The notes below the pieces were generated by a model that was not told the DNA's origin, made no database searches, and worked only from the letters and a program-made list of their open reading frames with translations. A stretch of 64,000 nt of DNA. It comes from Callorhinus ursinus. Lineage: Eukaryota > Chordata > Mammalia > Carnivora > Otariidae. Location of the stretch: assembly GCF_003265705.1 (NCBI RefSeq), contig NW_020312904.1, positions 4,786,095-4,850,094 on the forward strand. Direction: 5' to 3'. This document shows positions 1 to 11,430 of this stretch, piece after piece (within the stretch, counting starts at the first letter, position 1; each line of letters starts with the position of its first letter). The translations under genes and the position numbers were made by a program.

Positions 1-205
1 TGATCCTCTGTTTTGTTTCTTAAATTCCACATATGAGTGAGATCATATGATAAGGGTCTTTCTCTGATTGACTTATTTCACCCGGCATAAGACCCTCCGG
101 TTCCATCCACGTGGCTGCAAATGGCAAAATTTCCCTTTTTGGATGGCTGAGCACTATGCCATCGTGTATATATCCCACATCTTCTTTATCCCTTCCTCTG
201 TCGCT
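1..205 (-). mobile_element. L1 (LINE-1) 3'-end fragment, antisense
   Basis: The text reads as the reverse complement of the widespread L1 3' region: the 'ccacatatgagtgagatcat' block, then 'gttccatccacgtggctgca', then 'ccacatcttctttatcc'. It continues past the left edge of the window. Many A/T positions of the family consensus, as I remember it, are G or C here. Similarity fades after about 205. The fragment is non-functional. Confidence 0.8.
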
Positions 206-479
206 GTTAGAGCTTGAACCCAAGCCTCCCCGCTCCCAGCCCTGAGCTTTTTCTGTGGCTGTGGGAAGGCTCCCTGCAGCACGGGTCTTCAGGTGTGGGG
301 ACTTCTCTCTGAAAACCTCTCTCACACCTGCCTGCCTTGGGGGTGCAGTCTTGGTGTTGAGGCTGCATGTTCCCTCTCCTGTCGATGGGCTTTCCATCTG
401 CTGAGGTAGGGGGCGCAGAAAGCCGCGGTTCACCGAACGTCCCCGTTAGATGCTGGCCTCTCAGTGACTGAGAGGGCGT

Positions 480-625
480 GTCGTCCGCTTGGGGGCTGGT
501 CCCAGCTCTGCTGTGTGACCTTGGGGCGTCCTTTAGCCTCTCTGCGCTTCAGCCGCCTCTGGAAAGTGGGCCTGATGATAGGCTCCACTCAAAGGCCCCG
601 TGAGGACGAACGGGTAGCTCCTTAA
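480..625 (+). mobile_element. MIR SINE fragment
   Basis: This is a diverged copy of the MIR core and tail in sense orientation. The 'tgctgtgtgaccttgggg' block is followed by a 'cctctctgcgcttcag' block, then a degraded 'aaagtgggcctgatgataggc' tail. MIRs are ancient mammalian tRNA-derived SINEs. Confidence 0.6.
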
Positions 626-1404
626 AGCAGTGGGAGACGTACCCCACCCATGGTGGGTGTTGGAAGGAATCAGTTTTATCCTTTTATTATTATCACTGCT
701 CTTCAAAAACCATCCGTCGGTTCCTTCATGCCCTCACTCAGGTTGGAGCGAATCCTGCAAGTCACTGGGTCACCAGCTGACCCGGACCAACATCTGCTCC
801 CAGAGAGCCCCCAGGGCCCCCGTGCCAGGGCTGAGACATGGGGACCCCGGGGCTGGAAGGGGCTCCAGATGAGTCAGCTCCATCTGGGACCCTGTGCAGG
901 CGGCTCCTCCTCCTGAGGCTCGGTTTCCCATTTGTGCAACAGGTAGGACTCACGCATCCCTTTATCTGATACTCGCACCTCATGCCCAAGGGACATGGGT
1001 CATGGCAGGAATCTGGGGCAGAAGTGTGAGGAGCCTGCAGGGGGTGGATGGGAAAGGCTCAGACTCTTGAGCTGGATCCAGAGACATGAGAGAAAGACCC
1101 CAAGGTCCCTTCCTGCAGATCTATATGATCCACGGGTAAGGCTCACTCTATACCTGCTGGGAGCCATGTAGATGCCCAGATGCCTGGGGAGGGTACCCCT
1201 GGGTGTGCCCTCTGCATGAGCAAAGGCTTGAGGCAGGAACACTTCTCTCTCGCTTTGCTCAATTTTCACAGAGGTCGTCCTTTTTAGGGACTGCTGAACT
1301 TCTTAAAAGGCATAGAACAGTGAGGGAACGCTGATTTTAATGTAGCCCGCAGGTGCCATGGGCAGGAGGCTGCCCCTCTACAGAGAACGGGCCACGGTGG
1401 CCTG

Positions 1405-1530
1405 GGAAGTGTTCGCGTATGTGAGTGCACATATGTGGATGTGAGTGTGTGTGCATGCACACATGATTGTCCGTGTGTGCGTGCATGCACATATGTGGAT
1501 GTGAGTGCGTGTGCATGCATCTGTGTTTCA
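1405..1530. repeat. Degenerate TG-rich microsatellite with internal duplication
   Basis: Alternating TG/TGCA text contains a repeated segment: 'gcacatatgtggatgtgagt' appears at about 1427 and again at about 1489. This indicates local duplication within an old (TG)n tract. Confidence 0.75.
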
Positions 1531-2260
1531 GTCAGTGGCTGGTGATTGATCGATGGACGAAGGTACAAAAGTGCAGATGGAAAACCAAAGCCCACCTTCT
1601 TCAAGCATCCATATGCCACAAAAAGATGTCTTTATTTCAAAAACAGTCTGAAGCTTTCTGAAGACAAAAGAGCCCTTTCCGAGGCAAATGACTCAGGTTA
1701 TAATGGCACAGCTCCAGGGGACTCAGCGCACCGAGAGGGGGCAAGGAAGCAGGTGCCCCCTACGGGACGGGAACAGGCAGGTTGTGAACGGTCACTGACA
1801 TCCTGGAGGGATGCTTCTAACAAGGGCACAGTTAGAGCCCGTCCTCAATCCCCCTTTGGAGGGACTGGGTTCTTTGGTGACTTGACCTTTCACCCAGGGT
1901 CAGCGCACCGCCCCACGTGCGTGGCCCTGCGCTGGGCTCCATCCTGCAGCACACGATCTCCCAGGGGAAACCTGCCCCCTCCCAGTGGGTCCAGGCAGGA
2001 CTTGCCCTGCTCTCTGAGCCGGGCCTCCTCATGTGCTCTTTCCAGGAGCCCCCACCGTGGGTCCAGTGTGGGCTGGGGGCTTGGGGGTGGGACCACCTTC
2101 ATTCTTCCTTGCTTCTGGCCACTTGCTCCCACCTGGCAGTCTCATCATTCCCACGTTTGCACGAACACGGCAGGTACTTCTAGTTTTTCCAGGCAGTTTT
2201 GGGTAATCCGGACTCTTCTGGGAGAGTCTGGTGGAATTTAAAGCTCCTGCCCGCCCCTCT

Positions 2261-2283
2261 CTAGCTCAGTGCAGCTGAGCTAG
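2261..2283. repeat. Short perfect inverted repeat (9-bp arms)
   Basis: CTAGCTCAG, a 5-base spacer, then CTGAGCTAG form a perfect 9-bp stem with a 5-base loop. No known function is assigned. Confidence 0.7.
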
Positions 2284-3329
2284 TTTTGGGACCAGGGGCT
2301 TGCTTGGTTTCTCCTCTGTCCCGTCTCCCTCCCCACTGCTAGGCAGGGTGGTGAGGAGGGGCAGCTGTGAGCTGGGGTCAGGGCCCCCTAAACAGTCTTT
2401 GGAGACCCTTCCCAAGGGCCCCTCAGCCTGCAGTCCCTAGGCAATGCTCTGCCCTCTGCCCCAGCTTCGAGGACCCACCCTTCTCGAGGTTTAATCTGGC
2501 CACAAGAATGAACCCCTTTGTTCCTCAATACCTAGCACGGCCCAGCCTCTTGGCTCTACCCAGGCAGCTTCTTGTTCCCACACCTACTACAACCCTGAGA
2601 GGTCCCAGGACACTTGTCAAGCTCTTGGAGTGGTTTGCTTGGTACCCACACCCATCCTCCTCAAGTAATTTGTGCACATTTTAGTCAGGCCCCTTCCTCC
2701 GGGCTGACCCCCTGGCTTAGCGTGGCTTGGAGGCTTGGCTGGAATCCAACCCCATTTGCACCTCGTGGGACCTGTCCCCAGGGCCAGGCTGGCTTGGTAT
2801 GCACCCCTCCAACGCCTCCACCCCGGGCTCCCTTGTCACCCTGTGCTGCCCCCATCTCAGCACCCTGCACCGGGCCTGGAGACCACCGCCCCACACAATG
2901 TCCTGAAGGCAGACACTGCCTCCTTGCTCGGGGCCTGCCCACAGTGGGGCTCCATAAGTCTCAGCTAAGTAGTGAGCTGGGGAGGAGCCAAGGCTCCCTG
3001 TAAAATGGGGCAGGGCCCATCATGACCTTGGGGGATGGGGCCTGGGGGTGGCAGCTGGCGATCTCCAGGGATGGGTTCCCCTGCAAGAAGTGTCCCCTTA
3101 CTACGTCTCCTGCTGTCTGCGCAGTGTCACAAGGCCCTCTTCCTCAGGCCTAAGGCCACAGGATCAGCCTTATCCCTCCTGCCTTAGGCCAGGGTCAGTC
3201 GCCCAGCAGGAGGTGGATCTTGAATGAGGGCAGGACAAGGTGAGCAGCTGCTGGGGGTGGGGGTGGGGTGTTTGGGGGATGCCTGGGTCGGGGCAGAGCC
3301 CTGCAGCTCAGCCACTCTGATGACTGATG

Positions 3330-3430
3330 GGTAGCATCAAGAGCGGGACTGAGGCAGGTCTCCGCCTCTGGGCCTCAGGGTCCTCATCTGTGAAATGGGA
3401 GCAGTGAAGCAGCTCTGTCTAACTGAAGAG
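3330..3430 (+). mobile_element. MIR SINE fragment
   Basis: The 'ctgggcctcagggtcctcat' and 'ctgtgaaatgggagcagtga' blocks match the diagnostic MIR 3' part (the 'cctcatctgtaaaatggg' motif). Confidence 0.6.
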
Positions 3431-4009
3431 CTTTCCAGATCAGGCAGCTCCGGGCGTCCCCACATACCCCACCCCTCCTGTGACACATGCAGCCGCTGCC
3501 TCTTGGCCAGCCCAGAGCAGGCAGTTGGCGTGAGCGCTGACTCAGCGTCTGACAGGAGCTGGACCGGGATCCCGGAATGTCCTGGAAGAATGCTGGGTGC
3601 CATCCAGGCGCCACCGCCAACCCCACTGCGCAGGGAACCCTAGTTGCCAGCCGGGCCAGTGGCCCTGACCCAGCGGCCGGCCCTTCTAGAGGGCTGGGGC
3701 TGTCCCAGGCAGAGGGCCTCACGCCCTGGACGCCGGCCTGCTCCGTCTCAGAGCGCTCCACGCCTCTGGAAGCCGAGCGTCCGGGACTGACCAGCTCAGG
3801 CTGACCCTCCCCCTGCCTCTCCACGGCGCAGGTGGCACATGGTGGGGAGGGCGCCCATCTCTCAGCGGAGGAAACAAGCCCAGGGAGGCAGCGGGACCGC
3901 TCCGGGCCCCACACCCCTCGCACACATTGTCACTCAGCAGCACGCTGCGAGGCAGGGTGCCCACGGTCACCACGCCACCTCTGTGGGCCACAGTGCTGCG
4001 GTGGATGGG

Positions 4010-4120
4010 CACTCAGCCTCTCTGCTTCTCAGTCTCCCCATCTGTGCAATGGGTCTAATCACAGCATTTGCTGCTGGTATTGGGCACAAGGGATGTGGTG
4101 CGGGCTGGCATATGGCCAGC
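4010..4120 (+). mobile_element. MIR SINE fragment
   Basis: 'tctcagtctccccatctgtg' and 'caatgggtctaatcacagc' match the MIR tail in sense orientation. Confidence 0.6.
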
Positions 4121-4494
4121 GATGCCGGCGTTCGCTGTGACGTGTCACCTTCTGTGTGGAGACCTGTAGAGGTGCTGGGAGGGAACGTGCCTGCCTTCAA
4201 GATGCCCCAGGGTGTAAGCCACGGCCACCCCCCGAGCCCAAGGCCAGCAGGTGCCCAGGGGAGGGTCCTCCACCGGAGGGGACACTGACCCTAGCCTTGC
4301 CCCGAGACGGGGCGCACCCTTTTTCTCTCTATTGTGAGTAGCAAAGGGACGTTGAAGGAGCATTTGAGAAAGAACCCCGTGATCCCAGTGCCCCACACTG
4401 CACGGACACCTTCTGGACGCCTGGCTCCCGGCTCCGTCCCAGGACGGACTTCACGTCCCCTGTGTCCTTGCCAGTGTGTTTCATTCTCCGTGGC

Positions 4495-4625
4495 CTGCCC
4501 CAGGCTCTGCCACTCTCTGCCGAGGGGTCCTGGGCCTGCTCTTCAGCTTGTAAAGTAGAGATCAAACTCTCTTGCCTTAGGATGAGAGGAGAAGCAATGA
4601 GATAACCTAGAACGAATGTCCCTCG
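4495..4625 (+). mobile_element. MIR SINE fragment
   Basis: A 'caggctctgccactctctgc' block is followed by a 'cttgtaaagtagagatcaa' block and a degraded '...caatgagataacctagaac' tail. The order and spacing fit MIR in sense orientation. Confidence 0.5.
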
Positions 4626-5095
4626 GGGCCAGGCCTTGGAGAGCCGCTCAACAAACAGCCGCCCTCCAGTCCGCTCCCCCCCCATTGCCAGGCCTTCAGA
4701 GCTTCAGCTGCTCTAGACTCCCTGGGATGGGCCCGCACGGCTGCCTTTACCGTTTCTGCAGATGATCTGTGCCCGCGGCAATGCACAGCTAATGCCTGGG
4801 TGCCCAGAGCTTCCCGGCGAACAGCCCCCCCGCCTCCCCGGGGCGGAGAACTGTCTGGGACAAGTACAAGTTGGTCCTGAGGGGGCCGGTTGGGGCTGGG
4901 GCTCTGCCTGCTCCACGCTCCACGGATGTCATCAAGGGTCCCGTGGCTGGGGTGCTGCAAGGTGGGCTCGAGCCTGCAGGGGCGTGACACCTGCGTGCTC
5001 CCGCGTCGCCAGGGCCGGCTGTGTTCGTTGGCTCGACCTCTTGTCCCTCCGTAACAAGAACCCGGGGTGGGGGAGGGGGCGGCTTAGCCCAAGCG

Positions 5096-5151
5096 CCCTC
5101 AGTCCAAGGTCACGTTGTTTGCCCCCTCAGTCCAAGGTCACGTTGTTTGCC
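5096..5151. repeat. Perfect 28-bp tandem duplication
   Basis: Bases 5096-5123 and 5124-5151 are identical 28-bp units, each containing 'tccaaggtcacgttgtttgc'. The absence of mismatches suggests a recent slippage or duplication event, or an assembly effect. Confidence 0.85.
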
Positions 5152-5194
5152 GTGCTGGCTCCTTCTGGTCCCCTCTCCTTGGCTTGCAGACCAC

Positions 5195-5385
5195 CGTGCT
5201 CTCCCCGTGTGGGTCTGTGTCCTAAACTCTCTTTATAAGGACATAAAGCATATTGGATTAAGACCCACCTTAATGTCCTCATTTAATTTAATGATCTCTT
5301 TAAAGACCCTGTCTCCAAAGAGAGTCACATTCTTAGGTGAAGGGGTTAGGACCTCAACATATGAAGCCCATAGCATGGGTGACTC
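5195..5385 (-). mobile_element. MLT1-type (ERVL-MaLR) LTR fragment, antisense
   Basis: Shared blocks with MLT1 LTRs, reverse-complemented, are 'tttataaggacataaagcat', 'ttggattaagacccacctta', 'gaccctgtctccaaagagag' and 'ttaggacctcaacatatgaa'. Only the inner part of the LTR remains. The family name is from remembered consensus blocks. Confidence 0.7.
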
Positions 5386-6769
5386 ATCCTAATTCTGGAA
5401 TTTGGGGAGCACCAATCAGGCGGAGCCTCAGGATCACTACCCCGGGAACCCCCGTAAGAACGCCGCCCCTCAGCACCACCAAGAACTCTGCCTCCGATAG
5501 GGAAACAAAGGCTGGGAGAGACCATGACTTTCCAGGGGCTGAGGCAGCACTTGGACCCAGCCTGGCTCATCCCAGAGCCTGCTGGCTTTCCATCCTGCTA
5601 CAACGGCTTCCTAAAATGGTCTGGGAACGTTCTGGACTCCCCAGAAGCCTCCTGCAGGGGCCATGACACCGTCCGTGGCTTTCCAGCAGGGTGCAGACGC
5701 CAGCCAGCCGGCCAGCCCTGGAGCCTGCCTGGGACACAGAACTGGAGACCAATTTAAATGGCACCCACAGTGTGCGGCCCCCGCCAGGCTGTCTGGGATG
5801 AATCGTGGGTGACGCACGGCAAGGTCACGGCCCTGCGGCACACACTCGCTCTGCACAGAGGCCGCTCGCCACACATCTGAACACCCAGGACACGCAGCCA
5901 AGAGCTGGGCCGCGGCCCCCCTCCGGTTTGGGCCCCATGTGGGGCTGGCCTTTCCCATGTCCCAAGCCCTAACTGTCCCAGAACTGAGTCATGACAGAGG
6001 TTGGGAGGACTCCTCGGGGTTGGGGGGCGGGTAAATCTGGCCCCCACATGTTCTTGCCTGCCTCCCTCCGTGCCAGGGGCTCCAGCCCAGATGTGCCCGC
6101 GCCGTGAAAACCCCAGCCGGCCCCAGCTCTGAATTCCTCCCTGCTGGGGTCCCTGGGTGGCTGCCGGCTGTAAGCAGCGTGACCCCACAGTCCCACAGGG
6201 CAGGGAGCTGCGGTAGCAAAGAACATGTCTTTGTCCCCGTTGGAGTGGTGTTGCCAAATCACATCGGATGTGGTGGGTGGAAGCTCAGTGCCCGCCCCCC
6301 CCCCCCCGCCGCTCCCCCAGGCTGCGGGGTGGCGCTCCATCAGGACGAGCCTTCGTGAATTTGTGCCTTTTTATGAGCTGTTGCCGCTCCTTGGAGGTAC
6401 TCAGTTCATCAGCAACAGGGGCCCCACTTAATGGCTGGGAAACTGAGTCAGGGTTAAATCATGGAGCATCGGCCGGGGAGGGGCCAGGGCAGGAATTTCC
6501 ACTCACACCTAGGGCTCCGACGCTTGTGTGGCTGGGTCGTCCCAGCTCCACCATTAGGGATGCTGTTCCCAGTTCTGCTCTGTGCTCCCCCAACATTCAC
6601 TGCTACCCCCCAAGTGTTCAGGTCCCTTCTGCCTCCCAGCCTTGGCCTAAGTTGGTCTTACTCCCTGAAATGCCTTCCCAGGCCCACCCTACTGCAGGCC
6701 CTAGGGAGGACTCGGGGCCAAGGAGCTGGGTGCGGGGTCCCCAGGCCCAGGTTTGCATCTCCCCTGAGA

Positions 6770-6900
6770 CCTCTGCGGGCCCCTTCACCTCTCTGAGCCT
6801 CCTGCCTCAGTTTCTGCGTCCATAGAACGGGAATAGATTTGAGTCCTTCTAAGAGCTGTGAGAGGGTCAGTGAGAGGTAACATGAGAAAAGCCTTTTCAA
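6770..6900 (+). mobile_element. MIR SINE fragment
   Basis: 'ccccttcacctctctgagcc' and 'tcctgcctcagtttctgcgt' followed by 'catagaacgggaatag' match the MIR core-to-tail order in sense orientation. Confidence 0.6.
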
Positions 6901-7065
6901 AATAGGAAAAGCTTTCAAGTGTGTCATCACCAGTCTGCCCCAGGGCCTTTGCATATACTCCCTTGCAGCTCGTGGGAGTGTAGATGAGGGTTTCTCCCCT
7001 TCAGCCAGCCTTGCAGAGCCCAGTAGCCAGGCCAGCCAGAGCCACAGCTTGGAGTGGGGTATCTA

Positions 7066-7142
7066 ATTCTTCTTCTTCTTCTTTTTCTCCTCCTCCTCTT
7101 TCTTCTTCTTTATCATCATCATCATCATCACCATCATCATCG
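7066..7142. repeat. Compound trinucleotide tract (TTC/TCC)n then (ATC)n
   Basis: A pyrimidine-only TTC/TCC stretch passes directly into an ATC repeat. The tract is interrupted, so it is probably only moderately polymorphic. Confidence 0.85.
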
Positions 7143-7829
7143 CTGACATGATGGGCCAGGCTTAGGCCACGTAGCCCTCCTAGAGGAGTGTGTGTTCTGG
7201 TTACCTGTCTGGGGGACGAGGAAACGGAGCTGGGTAAGGCCAGGAAGCGGTTGAACTGGGATTCAGCCCTGCAGCCAGGAGAGTGCTGGGGTCAACCATG
7301 CCGTGGCCCGCCAGGGAGCAGGTGGTGACCCGGGCGGCGCGAGTGCCTCGTGCTTGGCCCAGCCCAGCTGTGTGAGACCACCCTCTCCCAGATCGCTCAC
7401 CCTGGCTGATTCCCCTGGGGCTGAGCCCTTGGCCACCACACCAAAACCTGCACTTTCGGGAGGCTGAGGGCTATAGATGGGTAACCCGTCAACACCCACC
7501 GTGAGGCTTTTGCGGCTCTTGTTCTGCTCACCCAAACTGTGGCTGGAAACCTTGGCTCTGCCAACGAACACTGGGTCCCCCTGAAATTGTGGGCCCTGGC
7601 ATCTGCTGGGTCCTCAGCGTGGCCTCGGCGTGCCATCACACTCCCCCTGGCGCCTGCATCCACGTCGCGGGACACCTCTGAGCCCTGCCAAGTCCCCAGG
7701 GACTCTATGGCCTTCGACCTCCTTCTCCTCTCCCCCTTCACATGACAAACTCCCTCCTTGCCCACACTCTCCTGGGGCTCCTCTGAGCACTCTCCTCCTT
7801 GACCGGCCCTTGACATGAGCCCAGCTCCA

Positions 7830-8165
7830 GCAGAGAATCCTGCTAAGCCGCTTTATCAAAGATTCCCCCAGTCCCTTATCCCCCATCCTCGGCGTCTAAG
7901 TCCTTGGCCCTTGGGAAGAATGCTATTGGGCCATTGAGCAGGAATTCCCCAATCCCTGATGTCCAATCAAGCCCCTCTTAGTAATTTTCCATCCACTGAC
8001 CCCTCGCTCCACTCCATGGTCATAAATCCCCAGCTGTCTTCGCTGTATTTGGAAGTGACTTCAGTCTCTTGATCTTGTGCAATGGTCTTGACCCCTATAG
8101 CAATAGTCCTGAATAAAGTCTTCCTTGCTGTTTTTAGCAAGCATCTGGTACAATTCTTCTCTTTA
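7830..8165 (+). mobile_element. Probable solitary retroviral-type LTR
   Basis: The segment has the anatomy of an LTR 3' half. It holds a 'cataaatcc' TATA-like box near 8021, a stretch resembling the R region, an AATAAA signal near 8113, and a 3' part ('ctgttttt...ggtacaattcttct') like that of several mammalian ERV LTRs. No gag, pol or env remnant is adjacent. I cannot name the family, and the 5' boundary is uncertain. Confidence 0.45.
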
Positions 8166-9049
8166 ACTTCCCCGCCCCCTTAGCCACCGCCAGCCTGGCC
8201 GTCCTCCCCCAAAGCTGCTCACCCCTGAAATCTTACTCTGTGTCTTGGTCTACAGCAAGTGTGGCGTTCAGAGACCCGACTTCACCTCTCAGCTCCCCTC
8301 CCAGGAGGGTGCTCCTTATACCCTCATCCACGTCTATAAGGTGGGTAGAGAAGAGAGAAGAAACCACACACATACACCCCAGAAGGCAGGTCTCTGAGCA
8401 GAACAGGTGCTCAGTGAACATGTGTTTCTTTGTCCTTCTCAGGCTCCTGTATATAAGATGCCTTAAATCTGCCAGCAGAGATGCCACACTGCCGGGATAT
8501 TCTGTCTTCCAATGGGGGAAATAAAATCCCAGGTGGCGAGCAAGTGGCAACCCTCAGAAATGGTGACATCTGCCCAGCTCTGCTTCCCTATTTATCTCTC
8601 TATTTCGGTGCTCAAAAGGACAGGCAGGTGGCCAGCCGCAGAGCCGAAATTGAATAAAAGAACCGGGAAGGTATTGGACAGTCCAGGCGCAGCCCCGGTG
8701 GGGTGTGGGTCTTCAGCAAGTCTGGCTTGGTATTTTGTTTTCCCCTCCACTGGAAGAGCAGGGCAGGGAGTCGATGAAATATTTCAGGTGTTTGTCAGGA
8801 GTATTCTTTCTCTTACCCCAGGCAGGCAGCTTTCTTGGAACTGGCTGGAATGTTACCCACTCGAGGGCTTTGCGGGCAACCTGCGTCTTTACCTCGATTG
8901 GCTTAGAGGGAAGGGCCTGGGGGCAGTGAGTCTTAGCAAATGTGACACCCAAGCTCTCCTGGGGGACTGGCGAGCTTGCGTTTGGCACGCAGGGTCACAG
9001 GTTGAATAGGTGCGGGAGCTGGGGCCAGAGGCATGGATTCCCTTGCTTT

Positions 9050-9235
9050 TATGCGGACTTCAAATGTCCCCTGCTCCATGAAGCCTTCCTTGCCTCCACC
9101 CCCTACCCTAGGCTGGCTCAGGGTCCCACATCGGAGCCCGAATCATGCCCCATTGCATTCAACGTAGCTCCCTCTTTGGGGGCAGATGTGTCTGAGCACA
9201 GAGGTGGCAACAATACATCTGAATAAATGAAAGCA
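9050..9235 (+). mobile_element. L2 (LINE-2) 3'-end fragment
   Basis: It contains the L2 3' landmarks in order: 'ctccatgaagccttccttgc', a C-rich stretch, a degraded 'gagggcaggg' equivalent ('tgggggcagatgtgtctgag'), and a terminal 'aataaatgaa'. L2 is an ancient inactive LINE family. Confidence 0.65.
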
Positions 9236-9369
9236 TGACTACCTGGAAGTCTTTCCCCTCTCCGACAGGCAGCCCCCTTGCCTGTACACCGTGGCGTGCA
9301 GAGACCCAACCGCGAGGCACTTTTATCCCCACAAGGGCCAGCTCGGGCCGGGAAACTGACAGCTAATTA

Positions 9370-9565
9370 CAATAATATTATTGATATAACAACAATAAAA
9401 ATCACCACCACACTCCTGCTACACCAATTACTGAGCCTTACTACGAACCAGGTGCATGTCCCAGTGTATGTTACTGAAGGCTCGTGACAGCCGTGGGAGG
9501 TGGGTATTATTATCCTAATTTCTCAGATGAGGAACCAGAGACTCAGAGAGCTGACTCCCTTGATG
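9370..9565 (-). mobile_element. MIR SINE, antisense, near full length
   Basis: The antisense MIR series is present: a 'ttactgagccttactacgaa' block, 'ggaggtgggtattattatcc', 'tttctcagatgaggaaccag' and 'agactcagagagctgac'. Confidence 0.7.
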
Positions 9566-9704
9566 AGCGAGGGCGGCCCTGGAGCTGGTGGCGGGGCGGG
9601 GGGGGGGGGCGGGGAGGGGTGCACAGGGGGGTGTCGGGTCATGTGGTTAGGGTCCCGGGGCTGCTGCTGAGAGGACCACAGATGGGGCAAGGGGAGAGGG
9701 CTTA

Positions 9705-10100
9705 AGACAACAGGAATTTATGCTCTCGCAGTTCTAGAAGCTGGAAGTCTGAGATCAAGGTGCTGGCAGGCTGTGAGGGAGAATCTGCCCGGGCTTCTCT
9801 CCCTTTCTGGGGGTTTGCCGGCAACGTGTGGCGTTCCCTGGTTTGTAGACGCGTCCCCGGATCCCTGCCCCTTGTCTTCACGTGGACTTCTCCCCGTGCA
9901 CGTGCCTGTGTCCAAATTGCCCTTTTTATAAGGACATCGGTCATTTCGGGTTAGGGCATACTCCAGGATGACCTCCTCTTAACGTGATTAATTATATCGG
10001 CATCAAACCTATTTCCATGTAAAGTGCCACATTCCGAGGGACGGGGCGTTAGAACTTCAACCTATGAGCGCTGGAGGTCAAATTCAACCCATAACAGTGA
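9705..10100 (-). mobile_element. MLT1-type (MaLR) LTR, antisense
   Basis: This near-complete LTR reads in reverse. 'aatttatgctctcgcagttc' is followed by 'agtctgagatcaaggtgctg', 'tttataaggacatcggtcat' and 'gttagaacttcaacctatga', ending in 'tcaacccataacag' at about 10096. These blocks follow the order of MLT1-class LTRs. No internal retroviral sequence is visible. Confidence 0.75.
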
Positions 10101-10479
10101 CTCCAGGCGGGACTCCGGGAAACTGGGCCAACCATGGCATCAGTGAGGTCAGGCTGAGTGCCAGGTGGGCACTTGGGGACAGGCCAGTGGGAGGAGGGGA
10201 TAATGGAGGCACTGGGGCCACCAGTGTGCCTGGGGAAGCCAGCAGCTGCTCAGGAAAGTGTTGCCTGGGTTCCCCATCAGGGCAAATGGTTCCACGGCCC
10301 CCCACCCCCATCCTCAAACCATAAACACTTGCCCCTCCCTCGGCCCCCAGATCTGGACCCCCATCACCTCAAGAACGCTTGGATCTGTTCACTTCTCACA
10401 AATAAGCAAGTACGTATGGACTATAGCAGATGGCAGTGAACACCTCAGGGGGAGAAGCCGAGAAGACGGGCAGGAAGTA

Positions 10480-10522
10480 TCAGGAGGGGAGGGGGCTTAA
10501 GTGTCAGGAGGGGAGGGGGCTT
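10480..10522. repeat. Two copies of a 19-bp G-rich unit, period 24
   Basis: Copies at 10480-10498 and 10504-10522 are identical and separated by 5 bases. The unit contains GGGG and GGGGG runs, so the region is a candidate G-quadruplex. Confidence 0.75.
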
Positions 10523-10924
10523 CAGAGAGGCATGGGTGTCAGCAGAGGCTGAGGAAGGAAGGAGGAAGCCAGGGGGGCGGGGTATTGGGGGAGAGCAGAA
10601 GTAGCTGGTAAGCAGGACCAGCCAGTACAAAGGTCCTGAGACAGGTGTGTGTGCACGACACGTCCCGGGAGCAACAAGGAAGACAGTGGGACTGGAGGAA
10701 AGAGGCAGGTGGGAAAGACGCAGGAAAGGTGGTCTGGGAGGTGAGTGGGTTACCTCGTGTGCCCCTGGCCCAGGAGGCAATCTCAGACCCAGGCTGTTTC
10801 CCCCCAACTTCCCCATCTGATGGTAAGAGGAGCTTCAACGTCGGAATCCCAACCCCGAGCCACACCCGGGCCCCCAGGCCTGTCCCGCCTGCAGGAGCCC
10901 AGCTCCCAAATCAGCAAGAGCGAA

Positions 10925-11215
10925 TAGTGAGCGGTTGTCATGATAGAAATCACTTTATATAACAATATCATGAAACCCTGGGGAGGAGCCGGGAAGAAAA
11001 CCCCCAGAAATAATGAAGTAAAGACAACGGACTCGCTATGAATAGAAACCCCATTTGCAAAAACCGCAGAAGGGATCACAATATTTCCAAATCTTCCCAT
11101 GGCTCTGCTTTAATTGCCGCCGGGCACCACTTTCTTCCTGATGCTTTAATCAACCAATTTAGATGTATTACCGTGCTTGACTCCTGATAAATGAAACAAA
11201 AATATTAAGAACACT
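10925..11215. promoter_or_regulatory. Candidate conserved non-coding element
   Basis: This is an AT-rich, complex, non-repetitive island within GC-rich DNA. It contains homeodomain-type and CCAAT-like words ('gctttaattgccg', 'tgctttaatcaaccaattta', 'gcgg..tcatgatagaaatca'). I see no transposon similarity and no sustained frame. Regulatory function is an inference from composition only. Confidence 0.35.
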
Positions 11216-11282
11216 GGCAGAGTTGGGAACAGCAGGCCCGCTCCCCGCCCATGGTCTGCCTAACATTTCTGCAAAACGTCCC

Positions 11283-11430
11283 CGCTCGTTCAGCAAATCT
11301 TTGCTGAGGGCCTACTGTGTGCCAGGCCCCCAGAGGCACAGCAGAGAGCAAGCAGATACATGAGACACCCCTCCCGCCCTGTTGGGGAACTCCCAGATCA
11401 ATGGAGTATTTGTAACAACGTGACAAAGGA
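11283..11430 (-). mobile_element. L2 3'-end fragment, antisense
   Basis: 'ttcagcaaatctttgctgag' followed by 'ggcctactgtgtgccaggcc' and 'gcagagagcaagcagataca' is the reverse complement of the L2 3' terminus. Confidence 0.65.

Larger units (their letters stand above)
206..5095. other. Gene-free flank with scattered old SINE/LINE remnants
   Basis: I see no coding exon. Open frames here are short, overlap on both strands and encode low-complexity Pro/Gly/Arg/Ser-rich peptides, as expected of GC-rich non-coding DNA. Besides the elements listed separately, L2-like text occurs near 1190-1230 (antisense) and 2820-2970 (sense), and an antisense MIR tail near 3850-3940. The rest of 1531-3290 shows nothing I recognise. 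Confidence 0.6.
5386..9049. other. Gene-free flank
   Basis: No exon is recognisable. A run of 13 C occurs at 6295-6307. A sense L2-like block sits at about 6930-6965 ('gccccagggcctttgcatat'). MIR, a trinucleotide tract and an LTR are listed separately. The stretches 5386-6290, 7150-7830 and 8170-9050 are otherwise unassigned. Confidence 0.55.

Noticed and set aside
1546..2241. 231-residue open frame on the + strand
   Set aside because: No recognisable domain, start context or splice signals. Similar-length frames are expected by chance in GC-rich DNA.
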